From the NCBI RefSeq assembly GCF_021155765.1, contig NC_060107.1, positions 2,400,501 to 2,464,500 of the forward strand: 64,000 nt of DNA. Reading direction: 5' to 3'. The translations under genes and the position numbers were made by a program. Source of the stretch: Diprion similis. Its lineage: Eukaryota; Arthropoda; Insecta; Hymenoptera; Diprionidae. Positions 46,500 through 60,286 of the stretch are shown piece by piece. The first letter of the stretch is position 1; every line of letters starts with the position of its first letter. Under the pieces are notes generated by a model. That model had not been told where the DNA came from and did no database searches. It saw nothing but the letters and a program-made list of their open reading frames with translations.

Positions 46500-47148
46500 C
46501 TAATTCCTTTTTTCGTTCTCTCTCTTCTTCTCTTTATAATTTATTCCTCCGCGACAGTTTGGAGATTATTTTTTCTGCCGCATCAGAAGAAACTATTTAG
46601 CTTCACGGACTTCGTGATTTTCAAACGGAAACTACTTTCGTCCCTCGTATACCTCGCGGTCTATATAGTCGTATTATTTTTCAATAACAAGCTTACAGGT
46701 ATTGTCTGCATTATATTATATCGTCAAAGGAATATATCATGCTTAACATTCGCGACTCAATTGTTAAAATTATAATCAAACATCTCGCGACAGTTAAACG
46801 TTGACCTTGAAAAATACTATACATATAACTCTTTATATTTTGTTCCTTTGTACTTTGATAATTCTTCGAACACGCGTGTCATTATCACCGTTGTATTAAT
46901 AATGGTGTCAATAATCGGACAGACCGATTGTGTTCTCACTCTTTCATCAATAGTCTACGTTTCATAGGCATATCCATACAGTATATATATATATATATAA
47001 GTTTGTACGTTTTTAAATGCGGTAGCCACTATTATAATTGCCGGAAACAAAATCTTTCATTGTCAGAAATTTCTTTATTTTAAACCGTACAACAAACAAC
47101 TGAATTACATTACAAACGGTGAGATATTTTTTTTCTCATAATTTGACC

Positions 47149-47151
<3 letters not shown>

Positions 47152-47181
<30 letters not shown>
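47152..47181. repeat. Poly(A) tract
   Basis: About 29 consecutive A residues. It shows no features of a retroposed transcript such as a recognisable upstream body. Confidence 0.85.
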
Positions 47182-47184
<3 letters not shown>

Positions 47185-47384
47185 CGTTACTCAAATTATA
47201 TATGATAAACATTATAGAATTTCTATCTATTTTATTATAATATTATCACTACTTGTAATGTAATCGCGTCTGCATATATAACAATAAATAAAAGATCCTT
47301 ACAATTGATGAAATTATTTCGGTACACGGGGCATTAACCGTTTAACGTACGGCTCATACGATATAATACAAGAGATCCAGGTCG

Positions 47385-47396
47385 CACCACGTGGTG
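47385..47396. promoter_or_regulatory. CACCACGTGGTG 12-base palindrome
   Basis: Perfect palindrome with CACGTG core, about 0.9 kb beyond the paired E-boxes. A bHLH-type binding site is the simplest reading. Confidence 0.4.
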
Positions 47397-48572
47397 TTCA
47401 CCTGATGTTTGATAACAATTTTCCTTCCTCTCCTTCCACATACAGTTTGGAAAAATTTATACCTAAGATATTCGTTGCTACACACACATATATTATACTA
47501 ACGGAATTTAACCGCAGCTGTTACTATTTTCAGCTCTGATACATCCTGTCTAACTTTTTAATTACTCATATACACACACATATGTATATATTTATACACA
47601 CAATTTTTCCTTATCCACATATTTTTTTCTCACTCCAGACTGTAAACATAACAACACATTTGCGTGAATGTTCATGAAATTCCCTTGTTGCGGTGTATAA
47701 TGTAACTAATTGTCTTCATTATCCCTCGGTTTGGAAATCGCGATTTCGTCATTTGATTACTGATTAGACGGCTTGCCAAATGAGTAAATATGTGTGTGTG
47801 TGTGTATATACACATATATGTAAGAAGTATAAGTTTGTATCAGAGTACAACTACGCAGTTCTTGGTATTAAAGCAACGTCGTTCGTTCTGTGTCAGAATT
47901 TTAATCGCATGAAATTAAAGCGGTAAATAGAAGAGGACGAATAAAAGTTGGCGCCGCCTGCGGTACATATATATATATACACACAAGCCCCATATATGGT
48001 GTAGTATACCTATTTCGTCACGTTACAGTAGCAAAATAGTAACAGCACGAGGTTTCTGCTCTCATCCATCTTTCGTATATTCGCATGAAAGAAGAAGGAG
48101 AGGCAAATGCAGAATTATATATTTTTCACGCTACTGTCGCTTATAATAAAAGCGTTATTAATTCGCAATCTTATCTTAGATATTTATCATCCATCCTCTA
48201 TAGTATGTGTACGTATGTACGTGAGTATATATTTATTACCAGAGAAAATACTCATATATCTTATAGAATACTTATGTGTGTATAAATATATATATATATA
48301 TTATACATATTTCTCTTATACGTATAATTTAATCTAACGAGTGACTCAGAAACGTATCTATCTTGCATATTTTCTTGTACCTACTATAAGCATATGTGTA
48401 ACACATATCATAAGGTTAATGAAAAAAAAAAAAAGAACGTCGACGTTGGTTTAATATTACTGAGTCACGATCGGATATCTTATATTATACATGTAGGTAC
48501 TGCAGCAACGTATAATTAATCGATATCGTTATCGTATTCACTCGAAAATCAAATTTCCTATTACGTGTAACG

Positions 48573-48587
48573 CCCCCCCCCCCCCCC
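48573..48587. repeat. Poly(C) tract
   Basis: About 15 C residues followed by a short CT-rich run, in otherwise AT-rich DNA. Confidence 0.8.
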
Positions 48588-49440
48588 TCCTCCTTCGACG
48601 TTCTGAGATATATAAGACTTTCGTCGAATTTATTATTAACCCGTTTTATTTAAAATGAAAATATCGACAAAAAAAAAAAAAAAATGCCATTAATTTTTAG
48701 TAAGGAAATACTTTTCGAACGATTCTGAGATGTTTTGGAAAAAGTTTGATAAATTGTGATTTTTGCTTTTTCTTCAAAATTTACGTTTGTCTTGAAATGT
48801 GAGAATATCGTGAAAAAACGAAAATCAAGACTGTGTACACCTTAGCGTGTATAAAAAAGGGAATTGGTCAAGATGACGAAATTTTTTTCGTCGAAACAAA
48901 TTTTTCAAGTATATTTTATGTTTTTAATGTATTTGTATTATTATACTGCTTTGGGATTCGGCAAATATCGAAGACACTGTTTTATCTTTATGGCGTTTCT
49001 CCTGTTCTTTCTCTTTATCTCTATTTCCCTCTTCTCTTTTTATCTCTCGTTTTTCGTCACTTTTTCTGTTTTCACAAGACTCTCTGTATTTCCAACTCAA
49101 ACTTACAATGTCTCTTTAATAACACCGCTGATAATTGTCTAATCTAAAGCCAGCGACGTCGTTGCTAGAATTAATTTTCTATTCATAGCATTCCAATCCT
49201 TTAGGTATTGCTTAAATTTTTTTTTTTTCATACCATTACGAATCGGAGATATATAAAGACCGAAATACTACGTTCTATACATTTATCTCTGACGATGCAA
49301 ATATTTCATCAACTTACGATACTTTTATGTCGTGACGTTGTTACGTTTTTCGTATACATATATACCTATATATACATGTAATAATATTACAATGCAGGTT
49401 TGCCAATTTTATTCTCATATGCTTAATACACTTATATATA

Positions 49441-49515
49441 CATAATAATAATAACAACAACCACAACACCACCAACAACAACAACAATAATAATAATAAT
49501 AATAATAATAATAAT
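49441..49515. repeat. Compound AAT/AAC trinucleotide repeat
   Basis: ATA/AAT units grade into CAA/ACC units and back to a perfect AAT run (about 49486-49515). Confidence 0.85.
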
Positions 49516-49712
49516 TACGACAACGATAATTTTTCGAACGTCATAAACCGACGATAATTATGCTGTTATCTTACATACACGACGACGGGTTGTAAATGTA
49601 ATATATATATGTATGTATAGTGAAGTTCGAAATCTGGATTAAACTGGTTAACTTCTCGATTCTCCTCCGCAAGACTTTCCTCCTTTCGTCGCGCTTCCTT
49701 TTTCAATTTCCG

Positions 49713-49716
<4 letters not shown>

Positions 49717-49749
<33 letters not shown>

Positions 49750-49752
49750 CCT
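49717..49752. repeat. (CT)n microsatellite
   Basis: CT dinucleotide run with one TT interruption. Confidence 0.8.
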
Positions 49753-50217
49753 TTCCATCTTGACCTCTACTCTTTACTTGTATTTTTCCTCTCCTTTCTC
49801 GTTTCGGTTTTTTCCCTCTCTCGTTGAGATGACGATACTGTATGGACTGGAATATACCTTAACCCTGTACATATTCTATATACATACATATATTCATGTG
49901 TAGATAACCTGCATGTATCAAAGTTATAATAAAACAAGTGAAAGTCGCGGTGTGCAGTAGGTATTTTATTGAAATAATATATACAAATTTCCCTGAAATC
50001 GGGAATTATTTATATATATATATATATATATGGTGTATTAATGAGTCTTAGGACGGTGTTGAATCTATATTATTTATACACTTAGCTTGTTTACAATCTA
50101 ACGAATTTATAGTTTTAAGCAGTAAAGAAATATATCCGTTAGATTAACTCGAAGAAATCCAGCTCCAGCGGATATAAGGTTAAAAAAAAAGGAAAATTCT
50201 AGTCTGCGTGAAAATGT

Positions 50218-50220
<3 letters not shown>

Positions 50221-50249
<29 letters not shown>
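50221..50249. repeat. Poly(T) tract
   Basis: About 29 T residues. Confidence 0.8.
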
Positions 50250-50254
<5 letters not shown>

Positions 50255-50573
50255 TATCTATTTCTCCTTCCATTCCTCGTCGTCGGGGTCACCAATTAAT
50301 CGCGATAAAAATCGAATTATTCCACTCACTGCAGGTGATCGTCAAATTTTCTCAAATAAATATTCTTTGAACAGACTGTACACGACGCCGACTCACCACC
50401 GATGTGGCATGCCAACTGTAGTGGAAATTTCCACTGCCATGCCGGTCGAGTCGCGCTTGTCTCTCTGCTGCTTCTCTGTATATACTCAATACCGATGAGT
50501 GACGACGAGATCGGCGTCGTCGGTTCTATATCTCGAGGCGTTTTGTAAAGTAGAGAGGATGTAACATGCATCG

Positions 50574-50608
50574 ATGTATGTATGTATGTATGTATGTATG
50601 TATGTATG
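50574..50608. repeat. (TGTA)n microsatellite
   Basis: About eight perfect TGTA units. A (CTGT)n run lies 33 bases downstream (50641-50662). Confidence 0.9.
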
Positions 50609-50640
50609 GACAATACGAGTATCCTTGTATCTGTGTACGT

Positions 50641-50662
50641 CTGTCTGTCTGTCTGTCTGTCT
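50641..50662. repeat. (CTGT)n microsatellite
   Basis: Five and a half perfect CTGT units. Confidence 0.85.
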
Positions 50663-50944
50663 CATTCGTCGGCTATCGGTGGGCCGCACCTAAAAAAACC
50701 TGCAGACTGTCTCCGACTTTTGTATGGGTGGATATGCCTCTCGTATAATCGGGCCTTAAGCACGTTTTTACGGATAAATTTTTACCAATCACGATAACGA
50801 GGATTAGTTACGTAATAACGACGAGGTTTCTTGGTCGACGAGAAACTCGTCATGTTGTCAGGTATCTCGTGTTGCTATATATATTTTATCTATAGGGACT
50901 TAATTATGAGAGAATTATTTGATTTCATTTGTTGTTCTAAGCGC

Positions 50945-51088
50945 GATGATTCGATAAACTTTTTGATAGGTTAGGTTTTCGGTCGGTAAAGAAGTTTTTC
51001 AGTCATAGATATTTATTATAAATGAATATTGAGGTGTGAATTCAGTCTGATAAACTTGCGATTTCACTATTCTCGGCTTTACGGTATT

Positions 51089-51124
<36 letters not shown>

Positions 51125-51272
51125 CGATAAACTTTGAATAGGTTAGGTTTTCGGTCGGTAAAGAAGTTTGGTCAATACAATGATTAGGTGTGGAAACATA
51201 TTTATTATTTAAATGAATATTGCGGTGTGAATTCAGGTAGAAAACTCGCGATTTCACTCTTCTCGGCTTTAC
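50945..51272. repeat. Tandem duplication with a (GAT)n junction
   Basis: Unit 1 (50945-about 51083) and unit 2 (51118-51272) both run from GATGATTCGATAAACTTT through AGGTTAGGTTTTCGGTCGG and GGTGTGAATTCAG to TTCTCGGCTTTACG. They differ by small indels and substitutions. A (GAT)n microsatellite (51091-51123) fills the junction and merges with the GATGAT that starts unit 2. Confidence 0.85.
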
Positions 51273-52066
51273 GTACGCATACCGATACACTTGTTTGAGA
51301 AAAAAAAAGAAAGAAAAGAAAAGAAAAAAAAAAAAAAAATTCTGCACGTGGCGACGACGTTGTTAAAATACGTTCGATCGAACGAATCCGCAACTAGTTC
51401 ACAGAACCGATAAATTGTACGTAAGATTTTTTTAACCTTCTTCTTTCTTTCCTTTTGGCTTCCTTTTTACTTGGAACTTAACTGCAGTTTACTTTTTCAT
51501 TCTTTTTATTCTCCTGCAAACTTCTTTTCGTTTGTTTCACGGCCTTCGCGGTTCGACGAATTCGGCCTGTAATATACGACGATTAGTTTCTAGGTAACCT
51601 CTGCAGCAAAGATATATATATACCTACATTCGTAACTCTGCAACAACTATTCAACCGTATAATAACAATAAAACAATATAAACTATTCAAAAACATACCG
51701 TATGAAAAAAAAAAAAAAAAAAAAGAAAAGAAATTCCCAATATTCTCGGGACTTAGATTTAATTCAGCGGCCATTTTTATTTCAACGATCGCCATTTTAC
51801 GGCGATATTGTATTCTAAGTGTATAAAATTTTCTTTTAGATTATTTATCTAGGCGTATGGTTTTATTTCTCCATACTTTCGTCACACTTTTTTTTTCTTT
51901 TTTTCTTTTTTCTTCTTCTTCTATTCTATTCTATTCGAAACTATTTCATTCATTTTACATTCCTCGCGGAATCTGACGTATAGTTGCTGAATTTCTTTGC
52001 AACGGACTGTACCAACCGTAGGTATAAATGTGTGTACATACATATACCAAATACATATATATTACA

Positions 52067-52068
52067 TA

Positions 52069-52120
<52 letters not shown>
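52067..52120. repeat. (TA)n microsatellite
   Basis: Long AT alternation, followed 30 bases later by a 28-base poly(C) tract. Confidence 0.9.
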
Positions 52121-52121
<1 letters not shown>

Positions 52122-52147
52122 GTATGCATATGCGGCCCCGTCTTCTC

Positions 52148-52150
<3 letters not shown>

Positions 52151-52178
<28 letters not shown>
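52151..52178. repeat. Poly(C) tract (28 C)
   Basis: Uninterrupted run of 28 C residues on the plus strand in an AT-rich setting. Assembly length at such tracts may be unreliable. Confidence 0.85.
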
Positions 52179-52181
<3 letters not shown>

Positions 52182-55100
52182 ATCCCTCGCTGTGGGGGCC
52201 TCCTGGCGCCTGTTCATTTGCTCGTTTAAGGTTCTCCTGTGCTTAGGTATGCGGTTAAGGATATACAAGTTTTGTGTATACATACATACATGTATATATA
52301 TATATATGTCCGTTTCCATTCATCCAGCGACATTTAAGCTTTTGAAAGACTGCGTTACATGAATGTGTGTCTTTAAATATATATATATTTATATATACTT
52401 TTTTGCATACATATATTATATATCCACTTTTAACCGTGCAAGTTGTTAGATTCGTTTATTGTCCCTGATGTGAATATAGTAAGTCGAAAATTGCATCGCG
52501 TTTGTCACTATATATAATTGTTTATATTATATACTGTTATACGGAATGAAAACAGCAAAAAAAAAAAAAAAAAAAAATTTGAAACAAGAATGAGAAAAAA
52601 AAAGATCAAACGAGCTTCACATCTGTTTGAAAATTTTATTGAACGATAAATAATATAAGGAATAATAATTAAAACTAACGCGTTGTGAGATTATAAAATT
52701 TGTGTCCCGTTTATGCAATTCTAAATAATGTCATTATTCGTTTTATCAGCGGGTATTTAATGTATATAATAAGAATCGTTTCGAGTAGGATTTAAGAGGT
52801 CTTTACTTTGCTGCGTTTAAAAATAATTCTAAAAATAATAATAGATAAGTGCTTTATATGTTTAACATTTGATACTTCGGAGGAGACTGTAATGCTGGAT
52901 CACACGCGTATCTTGAATATTATTTATATACGTAATTAATCCTATACTTAACGTGCGCACATTTAGGAAAAGAAAAATATTTCTTATCAAAAGCGATTGT
53001 AAAATTGATTTTTCAATTCTATACGATATAATTTCGTTTTATTATCACTCTGTAAGAACGAGATTATGAATAATTTATTGAAAGTAACCATCCTTATAAC
53101 TGTATCTTTGCAAATTTATACGATGATAAGGTGTATAAATATTTTTATGGAAAAAAAACAAAAAAAAAAAAAATTGAATTATCATTATAAAAGTAAAAAT
53201 AAATTAGTAAATGTGAAATTTTTTCTTGTCGGATAATATTAAATTATTTTTTTTTTTTTAAACTTGTATACAATTATTAGAGAATTCTCTTTTTTCTAAA
53301 TTTATTATACGGATTTTGTTTAAACTATATACGGATGAGATCTTGAAACAAATGAAGAGAGTGACTCCAGGCGACGGCTGCTGGACTTTGCCGAGTTTAT
53401 ATGCCTAATAATAAATTCAGGCATCCTAGAATAGCTCAAGGCAGCGATTATAAGCGAACCGAATTCCGCGCGCGAATGCACCATTCGTTCATGCATTTAC
53501 ATTTATACGCCTTATATGCAATTCAGAAATTAAAAGGTGTAGAAACTAATGAAGAAAATTAAATGAGAAATGAAACGAAGAGAATTTCGTCCGATATAAA
53601 TAATATGCTGCCGCAATTTTTTACACTTTTATAATTTATTTATATCGTTGATTAATATACGTTTATTGTTTATTTCGTCAAAACAGATGAGAGAGTAGAG
53701 AATGATTTTTTTTTATCTCCGATCATATTCTCTCAAACAGTATTAGTTTAGTGTTTTGACGTTCGTATATATTTTTCTTCGTTGCTTTCTTTATTTTTCT
53801 TTTCTTTTTTCTTTTTTTTTTTTTTTTTTTCTTTTTTTCATCCCATCACGCAAGACACTGATACGAAATTCTTCTTTTACAAGATAATTTTAAGACAAGG
53901 ACGTACGTTTCCGTGTCTGTACCTTTTTTTTTTTTTTTTTATCTCTCCTTTTTTTCTCAAATTTCTTATCGACTTACCCTGTTTCTTCTTCTTATTTTTC
54001 TTCTTTATACTATCGTTGCTAAAAGTTGAACGATGTTGATTTTAATTTTTAAAGTCTGCGTTGTATATTCAAGATAATAATAATAATAATAACAACAACA
54101 ACAATAATAATAATAATATACCTTCAATTGTACCTACTATAGCTACGTAAACGAAAGAAAGAAAAGGTTAATAAAATTGATGCTCTTGAATGATATTTAT
54201 TTTTTTTTCTTAACTTGAATAAAAAATTCTCATTACTTCGATATTTCGATCCTCAAAACGTAAAGAACATGGCTTGTATAAATTATATTATACATTCATT
54301 AATTATGTTGGAATTTTTACTTTCCACCTTCAGTTTTCTGCTGATATTAACAATAATAATAATAATAATAATAATAATGCGCAAGAATACGTATATTAAT
54401 TAATAACCTGATACAGCTGCTGCATCGCCGCGGCATGAGGTTTCGGGGATAAATAAAAGGATATCTAAGTATCTTGAATTCAATTTCATTATGTACTACC
54501 AACCGCTTCACGTGCTGCTTTATACAACAATACATATACCTACATACCTACAACGGAACTATTTTAACCTATGCGAGCACAGCAAGAATTAGACTCCTTC
54601 GAATACCGCGACGACTGCTGGAGAGACGCAGTAGACGAACTTATTTCTAGATTATACCTATTTCTAGAAATTCGTCGAATTTTTTCGTCTACATATATAT
54701 ATATATATATATAATGTGTGTGCAACGCATGCTTAGATGCGCGGTGTCTATACTTTTTGAGTATAATACCTGTAAGGGGAAAAAAAAAAAGATCACGTTC
54801 AAGGTGGCCGGACACTTGGAAAATTTGAAAAAAGCTGAAAATGAAAAAATCGGGAATCGTTAGGTTACTTTTATTTTGGTCATGGGAAAAAAAATTTTCA
54901 AATATCTGTTTTCTATCACGGGAATTAGTAATGATTTTTTTTTTTTTTTTTTTTTTTTCAATTCGAATTCATTTTTAACCGAAATTAGAACTAGGAAAAT
55001 GTCAGGAAAAACTGGATCTCAATTCCTGGAAAATCGGGAAATCTTCGTGAAATTTTTACTCTCAAAAAATGATGGCCAGCCTGATTTAAGGAAAAGGATG

Positions 55101-55815
55101 ATATTGTTGGTAATCCGTTATTCAGGCGTATAGATATATATATATTAACAGCTTCTTCAGACGCTGCAGCAACGCTTTATTCTGTACTGCAAACGGGCAA
55201 AAATTCCAGCTATTTCCAGCGCGCGAGGACCGCGGCGTTTTACCCACAGTGTATACTACCTATATGTATACGTCTACCATTGCCAACTTGAGAGATTTGA
55301 ATATATTTAAAAAAATTTGTACAATTATGTTCTTTAAAAAAAAAAATTTTACCGCAATGAAAAAGCGATGAAAATTGATTCTTAAGCTTTAAAATTTTTG
55401 ATCTGAAATTGTTTGAATAACAAAGGATAAAATTAACCAAGTCAACTTTTTATTAAATATGAATTATTCGGAAATCATTTTACTCGAGTAATTGCATAGC
55501 TCATAACGCGAAACGTTTCAACTTGTTCTTTACTCTCAACTCGTCAAAGTGAAATAATTTTCTGAAATTAAATTTATGATCAATTTTTCTCGAGAAAGTT
55601 AGATAATAATTTAACACAATTATTCATATGAAAAGTAAACATTTTAATCTGATTTTAAGCATCATTTTTTTTAAGGGGCCCACTTTGCCCCACCCTACCC
55701 TATATATTGAGAAAAAGCGAAATAAAAAAGATTCATACGTCGATATTGTTGCTATAAGTATTATCTGTACTGAAAAAAATTTATAGGCAATTCGTATGAA
55801 ATGTTACCAATACAC

Positions 55816-55816
55816 G

Positions 55817-55854
<38 letters not shown>
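55816..55854. repeat. (GA)n microsatellite
   Basis: GA dinucleotide run with one GAAA interruption near its start. Confidence 0.85.
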
Positions 55855-55858
<4 letters not shown>

Positions 55859-57161
55859 AGAATTTATTTCCACTTTCAAAAAGGGGGCTCACGATAATCG
55901 TTTTATGTATGGTCAGGTTTTAATTTTCGTCTAATAATTGCCTTGGAATACCCCATATATTATACGTATATATTTGGTTTCGAATAGTTTCGTACCCAAA
56001 ATTGGGTACAAAGCCTGACTCAATTCCACGAATTGACCTGAAGGGGATGCATTTTCATCCCGACCACCCGGTACGGGCAACAAGTTTAAGGATGCCTTCG
56101 AAAACTGAAAAGTTTTTATTGAAACGTTCGCTGGTATTTAAAAAATAAAACAAAAAAAAAAAAAAAAAACGCTTCATTTTTTTTTTGTAACGAATAAATT
56201 GACGCAAGAAATTTTCAAATGCTTTTTCAAGTCTTACTTGTGCAGTGAAACGTTGTGAGAAAAACAGAAAAGTAAAGTAAATACCTAAGTCAAAGATTAA
56301 ATGAAATAATAAACATTTATTCTACTCGTTGACGTTGACTGATCATTTTATTATATTACAAACTAGCTAGACTCAACGTTTGCTTTTTTTACCCTTGGGT
56401 CATGGATTTTTTTTTTTTTTTTTGAGAAGCTCTCAAGTATGTCGCTGCCCTCGTTGATTTATTTCGAAACTCGTGTCAGTGCGCACAGATGCATCGATGG
56501 AGGATACAGTGTGCATTGCATATATTATGTTTTATACATTTATCTATAGGTGTCAAGGATTTTGTGTTTTTACCAAAACACTTCTCTGTAAAGAAAACAA
56601 CGAAGTTCAATCGTACAAAGAAAACTTGACGATTTTTGGCAAATTCGGTGAAATCCTATAAAAGATGATAATTTTTTATTGCTTTTTGTTTTTTTGCGAA
56701 ATTAAGATGCAGTTGGCGATGATTATATCTCCACAAACGTATCTAATTTGGCAGCTACAAGAGTTTGATCTGTAAAACACGTGTCCGCAGTCATGATACT
56801 GTAGATAAATTACAGACAACAAGTCATTGAACAATTCCTGTCCTTGAGCGTCTTTGACTATTTTTATCCTCCTTTTTTTCTCCTTATGTGTATCGTATAA
56901 TAACCTGCGCAAGAGAGTAGCTCGCGACTGGTTCTTATCTCCCGTTCCAGCTTCATCGCACTTGTATAATACGCGGCAGACTCCCGGTGAACCTTTCTAG
57001 TTTCTCGGTTGTCCGTATTAACTCACTAACAATCAGCTTTGGATATTTCCACTGTACGTATACATATATCTGTCTGTCCGGGGGCACTTGGAAACTTTTG
57101 AGGTCGTGGTGTATTTTTTTTTTTTTTTTCCTTTTTTTCATTCTGTTGTACCTTTTTTTCG

Positions 57162-57186
57162 CCCCCCCCCCCCCCCCCCCCCCCCC
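57162..57186. repeat. Poly(C) tract (25 C)
   Basis: Uninterrupted run of 25 C residues preceded by T-rich sequence, giving a strong strand asymmetry over about 75 bases. Confidence 0.85.
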
Positions 57187-57639
57187 GTCCTTCTTCTAAC
57201 GTACACGGTACTCCGCTCTGTCCTCCACTTCGCTAATCTCTTCTATTCAAGTTCGTCGAAGTTCTTTGAACCTGCGAAGGATTCTTCATCCTGCAGGGCT
57301 GTGTGTAAATGTATACGAATTATATGTGCAGAAATTTCTATGCGATGGTTTGTCTAGTTGTGGACGAATTTTCAACATTTTCAATCCGTCTTTCACATTT
57401 TTTTCTTTGATTTGAAAATTACGGTTGTCGAGAACAATTTATTTATGATTTTTTCACATGTAATGAAAATCGCGATATGCAAACGGTTATACTTACTTTC
57501 AAGCGGGAAAATCTCGTTTCGAATAATCGAGAGGGGATGAAAAAATTATAAAGAAAAGAAATCGTACGTGCGACAGAATCTATACAGTCCGGTAAAATTT
57601 GGATTATTTCTACCGAAGTTGACAGATTCCTTACGAAAA

Positions 57640-57840
57640 TTCGAGACGATTCTTCCTTTACGCGAACTTCGAGGGATCAGTGGTTTGCGAGTTGGAGGAA
57701 TTTCAAGGCGGCGAGTAGCTGCGGGTGCAGCTGTTCTGCGCGTAGCCGACCGCGCCGACTCGCCCCGCCCCCAACGGTCACGTGTCAGGCTGCCGATTGG
57801 CCCAAACTACCGAGCTGTGTAACTTGAAAACCAAGCGTCT
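57640..57840. promoter_or_regulatory. GC-richer island with CACGTG and CCAAT motifs
   Basis: About 200 bases that are CpG- and GC-rich relative to the surroundings. They contain CCCCGCCCCC, TCACGTGTC (about 57779-57787) and GATTGGCCC (about 57795-57803, inverted CCAAT). This combination is typical of a promoter or enhancer. The 84-codon open frame across it has no family resemblance. Confidence 0.35.
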
Positions 57841-58726
57841 CTCGAATTTGGCGTAAAGGAAATTTAGCCTTGAAATACCGTTAGGAATGCCTTAAAAATA
57901 TCGTACATCAAGTTTTCCGCCATCGATATTATCCATTAAGTTTATAAACACAAAAATCGAAACTTCGGGACCCTTATTTTTTTTTTTTTTTTTTCTTTTT
58001 TGCATACATATTTTCATCCCTAATTTATGTAACCTGTATTCGAAACATACCGAATAACATTAGTGACAATTATCGTCGGTGTTGTCGAAAATGTGACGAT
58101 GATCTTCTGCTTACGGAAATCAAGAGAAATGCCACAGCTGTATTGTGTATTGTGTAGGTACACGTTAGCTTTCAGTCCCGGGGCGATGGGTGTAAGATAT
58201 ATTTTACATGATACAGGTCTATGTGTACACATAATATTGACCTTGAGATGCGACCTTGAACGTACACTCACACATTGTATACAAGCGTCGGGTATGAGTG
58301 AACCGGTTCACCCTGGGAGGCACGATTCAAATCTCCCGCGATATCCTGCAGGTAGCTGTGAGCTCCTTCCGGTTTGCTCGACTATATACATACATATATA
58401 TGCATGTATAGACTATATAATGGATATTCGTGCTGGTGTATCTCGTGTCCCATATACATATAATCATAATACACGTATAATGTGTATGCATATATGTGGG
58501 TAGCTGTATAATTTAATGCTGTATCATTCATTCGTCGCACGCGGATCAGGCGTGATACTGAAATCCTTTCCTACTTCCTTGGTGATCGCTCGTGTAGGAT
58601 TCGACGTATACATATTTATACATTATATATGTATATATACATACACATATACATATACGATGTATATAAGGGACTCAGGAATTTGACCTGCCGCTGCAGC
58701 TGATCGACGACCACTTTTCGGGTAGG

Positions 58727-58765
58727 AAAGAGAGAGAGAGAGGGAGAGAGAAAGAGAGAGAGAAA
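58727..58765. repeat. GA-rich microsatellite
   Basis: GA dinucleotide repeat with several single-base interruptions. Confidence 0.75.
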
Positions 58766-60286
58766 GGAGGAAGGTCGTCATAGATTGTTCTCGAAAAATA
58801 CCACCTTGGAGCTATTCTGTGTATAATATGCAAACGCATGTGTAATACTCTATATAGCTTCCTTCCTAATTCTCCTCTTCCAAGCGGCCTCCCTTTCACT
58901 AATACATACCTGCTATGTAACGAATTGTATATATAAGGTTATATATGTGTATAATATCCGGTATTCTTAATATCGTTATCTATTATATTTTATCGTCGTA
59001 TCAATCGGCAGTTTATCCGATTCTCTTGTTTTTTGATTTTATTTTCTTTCTTTTCATCTTTTTTTTTTTTTTTTTTTGGTTTTGTGATCAAGTCTGCAAT
59101 CGGCAGCTCTTCCCATTATTTATAATATTAATCATATGGATTATAAATCTCTGTTATTTTTTATTCATTTGTCTTTTTTTTTTTTTTTTTGTTTGTCTCG
59201 TAACAAGTATCCAAGATTTATTATAACCTTGGATTTTTTATTTTATCCTTTTGCCCAAATCGTGGGTAAAATAAAGTAAAAGATATATAATAATACTGTT
59301 AGAAATATTATATATATATTTTTTTTTATTATCATCAACGATCACGCGTAGTTTTATACATATGTATATGTTACGTTACCGATGTATGTATGTACACACG
59401 TTGGTGTGACGTATAATAATCGTAAAATAAAACGTTTAATTTTATACCTGTGAAGAAAAAAAAAAAAAATTATTATAATAATAATAATAATTTATGTCTC
59501 TGGATATATGTATAATGCCATGTGCATAAAATGTGATGTAAATTTTTTGAACGTCAAGTGTTTTATCATACTAACGTAAAGCGCGCGTGCGGATGTTATT
59601 CTGTCTATATGGTATGTATACGAGGAATCTTTATTTCTCCTGACAAATCATCATCATCATCATCATCATTTAGCTTATACATATATATTATGTTAACGTC
59701 GTCGTTTTCTAGGGTGACAAGAAAGGAACGAAAAATTCTCTTTACGCTGCGTCAAATATCTCCGCTCAAGTCAAATATTTAACTTATACTTATAATTATA
59801 CAACAGATTTTATATATATATATATACATATTTAGGTATATATTGTTTTTTTTCTTCTTTTTTTTTTTGGGAAGGTATGTTTAATGTGTAAAGTATTAGT
59901 GTTTTGGCCACGGGACGAAGTGGAAAGAATATAAAAAATTCAATATTGTGTACGCGTGTGTAAGGTATGGGGAAAAAAAAAAAAAAAAAAAATAAAAAAC
60001 AATAACAGGCGCAAAAGTGGTAATTGGTAACCGCTGATAAGAAATCATTTCAAAACATTGCATACTTTTAAAAACGATAATTAGGTGTGAAAATGAAAAA
60101 TTCTATGAGTATTGTCAGATAGAATGTCAGATAGAAAAATAATTCTTCTTTTCGTTTTGGTGGATTGGACAAAACGATGGCACAAATTTATAGTATCTAG
60201 TGGGAGACTATTTTGAATAGGATAGCATTTTTGCAGACTAATCAATAAAATTCCCGTTATTTTTACAACGTACCGCTATCTCTATA

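Noticed and set aside
46455-46775. 106-codon hydrophobic plus-strand open frame
   Set aside because: Composition follows local T-richness, with no domain and no paired splice sites.
54800-55135. Coding gene with GAAAAACTGG/GGAAAATCGGG-like stretches
   Set aside because: Looks like degenerate repetitive AT-rich DNA. The 85-codon open frame there has a poly-F stretch and no domain.
57568-57822. 84-codon open frame across the GC-richer island
   Set aside because: Length is expected by chance in GC-rich DNA and the sequence resembles no protein I know.
58305-58345. Possible tRNA T-arm around GATTCAAATCTCCC
   Set aside because: The five bases before the loop do not pair with CTCCC and no other tRNA arm is visible.
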